From Serilophus lunatus (lineage: Eukaryota > Chordata > Aves > Passeriformes > Eurylaimidae), in NCBI GenBank assembly GCA_013399895.1, contig VXBA01002403.1, positions 470,092-534,091 on the forward strand: 64,000 bases of DNA, read 5' to 3'. Made by a program: the position numbers and the translations under genes. Below, piece by piece: positions 57,516-64,000 of this stretch. Below the pieces are notes generated by a model. The model saw only the letters and a list, made by a program, of their open reading frames with translations, was not told where the DNA came from and did not search any database. How positions within the stretch are numbered: the first letter of the stretch is position 1; each line of letters begins with the position of its first letter.

Positions 57516-60150
57516 TGTTAAAACTCCTGGTGTCTGATGAATGGTAACTGTAGGCTTGTCCTCCTTGGTATAAAGCACAATTCTGTCACCGTTCAAGAAG
57601 CAGGTCTAGGTTTTATGAAGCAGAGTCTGTATATATTCTAAGTATTTTCACTATTATCTCTATGGCATGGGTCCGCCCATTTGAATGTTGTGCATTGCCT
57701 GTGTATATGTGTGTATTTATATCATAAATTAATATTGAAATGGCCAAATTTCCCATTTTTTATAAACTAGGCAGTTTAACAAATGAATTATCCCCTTAAT
57801 TAACCTATTCTGAAAATTACAAATGCCCATTTTTTGTCTCTACTTTAAAAGAAGAAATAATTTCCATGTTGTCTTTTATATTTCCTGAAAATAGCATAAG
57901 TTTAGAAAGGAGTGGCTTTATTTTTATATCCTTTTAATCTCATGTCTGCATTCTGAGATGCAGCAACCTTAGCACCTTTATTTTAGTTGGTGATGTGTGC
58001 TCATTCTTGTTCATTATTGTGCTCTGGTTTTGGTGTTCCACTTACAGATTATTTTATTTTTTTTATTTTCCCTTCTTATTTTCTTCTTGAATGTATAGTC
58101 TTGTAAAGCATTTCTTCATTTTTTTGGTGTATAAGCTCAGCATTGGTTGCAGGTAGACCTTTTCAACTTGTAGCAGAAGCACAAAGTGAAGGTAACATTG
58201 GTCTTATTACTGCTTGTACAAAATGTTCTTTGAATACAATGGTATATGGTATCAGATATTTTATCAGTTCTGGAAAAAACTGCTAAGCTAAATGAATGCT
58301 GAAGAGTGCTGTTAGAATGGGAAAAAATACAAAAATGTATTTAAGTCTTCATGTGTCTCTGTAGAATATTTTGTATTTAGTAAGGTTGTATAAAATAAGT
58401 TAAAATAAGTTTCCATTTTAAACTGCCGGTGTCAAGGTTCTTGTATTTCTATGATAATAATTCTTGTTTTAAGTTGAGCAGCTTTTTATAAATCAAGAAT
58501 GTATAACAAGGGTTGTGTTTGAGATCTTTGGCCTTTTTGCCCACACGTATAGGGATATAAAACTATATCAGTATTTTTTGTATGTTAGTAAATTATCAGC
58601 AGTACAGCATTTTACATGACATGTTCAGTTAAGCTTACACCTTTGCATTAGATGCAGTAGAAATGACATGGCATCCTTAAAACCATAACACAATAGACTT
58701 AAATGCTCAAAAAAAAAAATGTATGGGAAAGTAGGAAACTTGCTTTTCCTTTGAAAAGGAATGTAAATAAATATATGCATGATTTACATCTTGCATTCTC
58801 TTATAACTTAGGAACCCCACTGCATCTGAATGACTTGAACACTTGAATGACAAGTGTTACCTGTCCGCCTGACTGACTGACTAACTAACTAATGTACTAA
58901 CTAACTAACTAACCAAGCCAAATGACCCCCTTTGTCCTGCCTACTGATCCATCCAGATGGGTGTTTAACACCGATGCCTAGGGCTGCCTCATGGGGGATG
59001 TTCTTACTTGAGGATTTGAGTGTGCGTGCTTGTGTTTGTTGAATGAGGGAAGTATTTTAGAAACATCCAGATTGGAGAAATTTGGGGGAAGGACTGGGTG
59101 ATTTAGTGTTAGTTATAATCTTAAGCTATCTCTAAAACTGAGCCATTTGATTTGATTTCCTCTGCTGAATGTTTTAATGGTCTTTTATTGTCTTACGTAT
59201 TTTACTGGTCCTGTCTCTATAAATTTTCAGTAGTTTATTGTGCATTATTCCTTTTAAAAATAAAATTAAACCAAACAAAACCCCCTCAAATCCTCCCACC
59301 TACTGAGCTTCTCAATTCATGGTTTTATGTTATTCTTGAGTCATATTTCTAATTTTTTTAGCATTGTAGCTTAGCATTTTACAAGTGTTCAATAGTTAAA
59401 ATGAGTAATTTTGAAATGTTTTGAATAATTGAACTGGTTCAATCAATTTAATTGTAAACTTTATATTTACGTCAATCTAAACATTGAAGTTAAATAGGAT
59501 TAACTATTTATTTGATCCAAAATTATGGTTATCAAATGAGATTCAAGATTGATTTGTACTACGCAGTTTATTCTCCTCTTAGACTTACAAAAGTTGAACT
59601 GCTAAATATGATCAATTAAAATATTGAGTTTTGGCTACACTATTTTTAACAAGATATAAAAAGAAAGGTCAATTAATATCACAAAATGTGATTTTAAATT
59701 GTCATTTCTAATTTTAAGGGGTATCATGTACATTATTATAAAAAGAAGCCTGAAATACTGCAGTAATAGAAAATTACAAAATGTAATAAAGCTAAAGCTT
59801 TCCTTTCAAAGTAAGCATTCAAAATTCTGAAACATGACAATGGTAAATCACTCTAGTTGCTTGTGATTAAAAACTGTTTTATTTTCTTTCCATGTAGTTA
59901 TTTTCATACTTGAAAAATATTTAGTCCTTCTCAACTGCATAACCTTATCTGTACCATTGTTTTCTTTACTTTTTACTTAATAATCCTTTTATCTTATAAA
60001 ATGTACATGAAACAAATATTCACAGCAGAGTGTAAGAGTAAAAATGCTTCTCACTTGCCTTGACAAACTCCCAAGATTTCTATGAGGAAGTTGCAAGTCC
60101 TGACACTTGCTGAGTTAAAACTAAATGGCAAAAACCTGTTAATTTGAATC
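57516..60150. other. Non-coding AT-rich DNA
   Basis: Contains the tetranucleotide repeat at 58869-58912 and an 11-A run (58709-58719). The stretch 59340-59980 is very AT-rich and repeat-free with many AATTA and TTGAA words and might be constrained, but nothing specific can be named. Confidence 0.5.
58869..58912 (+). repeat. Compound (CTGA)n/(CTAA)n microsatellite
   Basis: Three CTGA units run directly into CTAA units. After a 4-base interruption (TGTA) further CTAA units follow. The change from CTGA to CTAA is a single G-to-A step, as in repeats evolving by substitution and slippage. Confidence 0.9.
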
Positions 60151-60960
60151 AAAATCAGAAAATATCTTCAAATTTAAGGAAGACCATTGCTTTGGCTGAG
60201 AAAGTGTGGTTTTTCCATGGTTAACCACGTGAAATTTTTGCTTGGTTAAAGACAGGATAATAAGAGCAAAACCAGCATGGAGGAAAAAGAGATCCATCCA
60301 TGCTTTTTGAGGCCGTGCAAAGCTTATGCGAGTTTGGAAAGATGCTCTCAAAAATGTCGCCCCCACGGTCCTTTCTGCCTTCCTGACAAAGAGCCAGGAG
60401 TCTAGGATTTCCACTGTTTTTTTACAGTGTGCAAAGTCACGTCAGCCGTTCTCAGTGATTTTTGATGCGTGGATGTCTCCTGTCATTCCCAATCATGGTC
60501 GTACTCTTGAGCCAAGCCTATCGAAACTGAACTCTGCTGCTTTGCTGCAGGTCAGCTTTCATGGACAATTAGTGTTGTAACAGCACTTTGGTCGCAAGTT
60601 GTCGTGAGTGTTTATCATAAAGGCATCATCCTGGGGTGGATCAGCAGTGATCGGCGAGTCTTCTGCCTTCTGAAGCATCTCCTGCTCGCCTTTTCGTGGG
60701 TGCTGGTCAGGTGACGGCTCCACAAGGCCTTCCTCGCACTGCTGTGTTGCCCGAGGCTCTCCGGGTGCACTGCTTGCCTTCCCCTGCTCTCCGCTCCTCG
60801 TCTTCCCCGTCGTCCCTCTCAGTAACTGTCAGATGCCCCTGTTGTGGCGTGCTCTGACAAGAATGAAAAGAGCGATCTTCCCACTGCTGGGCGCCGTGTC
60901 AGGATTGACACCTCGGACGTGCTTGACGCTGCGTGAGGTGCCTGGCTCCAGCAGTATGCG
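60150..60960. promoter_or_regulatory. Candidate regulatory block with raised CpG content
   Basis: CpG content is well above the AT-rich flanks, especially from 60580 to 60930 (GTCGCAAGTTGTCGTG, GATCGGCGAG, TTCCCCGTCGTCCC, GGGCGCCGTG, CCTCGGACGTGC, GACGCTGCG), while the GC content is only moderate. Overlapping frames on both strands (60139-60414 −, 60326-60580 +, 60819-61019 −) are short and match no family I recognise. It may be a weak island, an enhancer or a 5' exon region. Confidence 0.33.
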
Positions 60961-63170
60961 GAAGTAAACCAATAAATCTTCAGTGTCACTCTACTTATTG
61001 TGACTTGATTGCTCCCCACTTCCCCTCAGTCACCATGGAAACAAATATCTTACTTTTATTAGTTTTAGTTTTTTGCTTTGCACTTTTATTTCAAAAGTCC
61101 ACATTATTTGGAGATCTTCCAAATGTGTTCCTGAGTCACCCTCTTTACTTATTGGGACACAAGCTTATCTGTAAGTAATGCTACTTACTGAATAGATTAT
61201 AAATATATATATTTTTTAATATTTTTTTATCCTTTAGAATATTACTATGCATTTTTAAGAACAAGGACAAATAAAAGTTTTGGGATGCTGAAGATAAGTA
61301 ATATTCTCATTTTATGGTTGAATAAACCAGAAGAGTCCACTGTAGTCTTGCCTCTAGTAAAATTGTAGGGAATGTAGCTGTTTTCACTGTGCCCAGAACT
61401 GGGTCCTGGATGATTTGCTCACAGGCAGGTGGCAAATCAGATGAAGAGCTGGAAAAGGTGGATGTTGTAACCAGCCTACTGTCTCCCCCACGCTGCAGCC
61501 CTGGCACCGACTGTCCTCCCGTGAAAATGGTCTTGCTCAACTGTACGGCAGGAACAAGGTACCCAAGGAGAACAAGAGGAGGCAGCAAGAGGGGGGTTGT
61601 ACCCCACCTCAGATCTGTGCCAGGTATGAGCTGTGCCAGGTGTCATATGCCTCCCAGCACAGGCTCTGCCCCTCTGCTTGCCTGCCTGCCTTTGCTTTCA
61701 CCATTGTGGCAGCATCCAGTGAAATTCTGAGACCTTGAGAGAGGGAAAAAGCTTTAGTAAAAAAAAAAAAGCTATTTTTACCTTTGCAGTTTTCTATCTA
61801 AAGAGTAGTCCTATAATCTGGATAAGGAAAAGGAAAGGTTTCAGCTTTCACCTCTTAGTTTAGACTTCAGTTGTTTCAATTCAGTTGCCTTTATGTTAGC
61901 ATGTCCCATGCAAATAATTTTACACCTATGTCTTAATATACATAAGTAGACTTTTGACATTTTTCTTTAGTATTTCTTGTTAATAATTTTAGAGTTTGGT
62001 AGTGTTTTTATTTGGCCAAATGTTACATGCATTGAAACTGCTTTACTGCAGTAAAATAGAAATGATCACAGAATTGGCTGTGTGATATGGGCATGCAAAA
62101 AACCCCAAACTCATCTTCACCCCTTCATCAGAAAAAGCAATGTATTCTTATCCCTGTAATATACCCATTTGAAACTTCAGTCCTTTGATGACTGAAAAAA
62201 CCCGTTGAGTAACGTACCTCAAACCACAAGAAAAATAGCAAGAAGCTGTTTTGATGCACAGTATACATCTATACTATATATGGAGCATATGTAGTTGTGT
62301 ACAATGATGCATTAACTATGTAATTTCTTAGCAAAAAAATACAGTTTAAATTTCTCAGCATAGTTGTAACATCAGGGAATAGAATTATTTTGATTTTTTA
62401 TGCATTGATGTTTTATGACACAAATCTGGTTTATTTTTTTAGTGTGCAAAGAGTTGACTTTCATTTCCTAAACTACTTGAATGTGATCATTAAAAAGGCT
62501 ATGAGTATAACAAGAACACAAACTCGTGATCTCTGCAGTCTTTTTTGTCTTAAAGTTCTGTTTTCTTATCAAATGTTATATGAGCAGTTAATTTGAAATA
62601 GTGGCATAACTTTCCTTTATGTCTGCTCAATTTTGATGTGAAAAATAGCAAGTGGACCTTGTTTCAGTTTGGAAGCTATTGTAGAATAAAACCGACACGT
62701 GCTAAGTAAGAAGATAATTCATTTCAGTTGTGGAGAACTGTAGGCATGATAAATGATTTTCCTGTACAAAATTCCCCATTTCTAAGACAGTATTAGTTTT
62801 TACTTTAATTACCAGCTCCAGTAATGTTTCCTATCCATAACTGTCTACAAAATAGACTGTTGCTGAGCAGAGGGTATGGCCTGTTTACTCATCCATTGAA
62901 AACAGTGCCTAAGTTCTACCAAATCTTCCTTACTTGGTCTGAACTGCCTCATGGGAGAGTGTCCTTCATTTAAATATTTAAATATTAATGTTTCATTTTA
63001 CAGGCAGAAAACCTCAATGTCATTTTAAGGATATGTAACTTTACTGGAGAATCTCTACCCATCACAGGAGTGGGTTTTATTTTTACTTTTCACCTTAAGA
63101 AAATACATTTTAGAAAGTGCTACCATGCTTCCATCTTGAGAAGTTTGACTTTTATATCTTGTTTTCTTGT
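60961..63170. other. Non-coding DNA, nothing recognised
   Basis: Includes a 12-A run (61759-61770) and the perfect 16-bp palindrome ATTTAAATATTTAAAT (62968-62983). A GC-moderate patch at 61380-61720 carries antisense-overlapping frames (61307-61588 −, 61389-61730 +), neither with a recognisable motif. Confidence 0.55.
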
Positions 63171-63199
63171 TGCAGAATAACAGCAGCAACAAAAACAAC

Positions 63200-63680
63200 A
63201 GAAAGAGGCTGTTAGGATGGTTTTCTCAAAAATGGTTTAGCTGACATTAGCCACAAATGAGCAGAGCGACACTAACTACTAATTGATTACAGTAATTACG
63301 CAGTCTTTGGCTAGTTTGTATTGGCAAACTATATATACTCCTCACATAAATGTGAACTTGCAGAATGCACAGAAAAGGTCACTCTCATTTGCATGATAGG
63401 CTTCATTAGAATATGCTAAGGACAAGACCTAGTGTTTTATGACTTCAGGTGATGAATAGCTACCATATTACTCTGCTCGCTGAAAGCATGTTTCAGTCAC
63501 CTTAATTTACATGCTGTTTTTTAACACCAAGAAAGATCTGTGGTCTGGTAGAGAGCTAGCAACAGATAACAGTTTCATTTTATTATGATTACATTGCAGG
63601 TTCTGTTTCTTTTTGCGCTTTGTTCTGCCGAGGCAACAAATGTTATTTTCAATACTTTGTTTTGAGGAGAGAATTCTTTC
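63200..63680. promoter_or_regulatory. Candidate enhancer-like block: homeodomain, POU and SOX words
   Basis: A repeat-free block with a spaced homeodomain palindrome TAATTGATTA (63280-63289), TAATTACG (63293-63300), an octamer ATTTGCAT (63387-63394) and facing SOX-type words CTTTGTT (63618-63624) and AACAAAT (63635-63641) in a CpG-containing context, with another CTTTGT at 63655-63660. POU, SOX and homeodomain sites together are common in neural and pluripotency enhancers. The function is inferred. Confidence 0.38.
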
Positions 63681-64000
63681 TGTGATGTGTGCATTTGACC
63701 CCCAAAACAGAGTTTTCTTAGCAAGGCCAACAAAAAAATTTTACCGCATAAATATATATATTTCACAATGAGTTTTTCCTTTGAACATGGGTACTAAAGT
63801 AGGAAGGCAATTCACTAAATCTTCACAATTGGAGGTTCCTTGTTTCAGTATTTTTTTCCAGTGAAAATAAGAAATGAAGGGTGTTTTGCTTCCAGACTGA
63901 CTTCAGTGTCCACATGTAATGAAAGAAAAGTCATTCTTAAGTCTGAGACAAAAAATGTTTTTCTAATACAAAATGTGAAGTATGCATTCAGAATTATGGG

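Noticed and set aside
1..64000. CRISPR arrays, prophage, toxin-antitoxin or other prokaryotic systems
   Set aside because: There are no spaced direct repeats, no dense coding and no ribosome-binding-site pattern. The CR1 fragments and overall composition indicate a vertebrate nuclear genome.

Overview
The window reads as vertebrate nuclear DNA, most likely from a bird. It is AT-rich with pervasive stop codons, long A/T homopolymers and microsatellites. The recognisable transposons are fragments of CR1-type LINEs, the dominant interspersed repeat of bird genomes. Two carry the 3' untranslated consensus typical of avian CR1, one is a decayed reverse-transcriptase (ORF2) fragment, and two are more diverged and resemble the old CR1/L3-type elements shared by birds, crocodilians and turtles. 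I see no bacterial gene organisation, CRISPR array, tRNA, rRNA or intact protein-coding gene. The longest open frames are 133-158 codons, low in complexity or rich in Cys/Phe/Leu/Ser as expected from AT-rich noise, and none resembles a protein family I know.

Layout. Positions 1-5.7 kb are non-coding, with one block near 4.5-4.75 kb that has the texture of a conserved non-coding element. Positions 5.74-6.06 kb hold the only clear CpG island. It contains a GGGGCC hexanucleotide repeat able to form a G-quadruplex and is flanked by a CA/CG alternating tract; this is the best promoter candidate. Positions 7.5-8.5 kb are repeat-poor and contain a paired octamer (POU-type) motif and a perfect inverted repeat of homeodomain sites. 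From about 10.6 to 37 kb the sequence is mostly featureless, with four of the five CR1 fragments, a GC-richer patch at 28.0-28.6 kb and GT-rich low-complexity DNA at 37.2 kb. From 37.8 to 64 kb several repeat-poor blocks carry homeodomain, POU, SOX or GATA-like words (37.85-38.5, 44.6-46.1, 51.8-51.96, 54.46-54.7, 60.15-60.96 and 63.2-63.7 kb), broken by one further CR1 fragment at 57.3-57.5 kb.

Interpretation (inference). The window is probably intergenic desert or a very long intron next to or inside a developmental regulator, with the CpG island as a start or alternative promoter and the unusual blocks as candidate enhancers. The + strand looks richer in T runs than in A runs, which would fit transcription along +, but I did not count this. 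No previously undescribed coding system was found. The best leads are the CpG island with its G4 repeat and the motif-dense non-coding blocks. Calling those blocks conserved is a judgement from texture only and needs a cross-species alignment.
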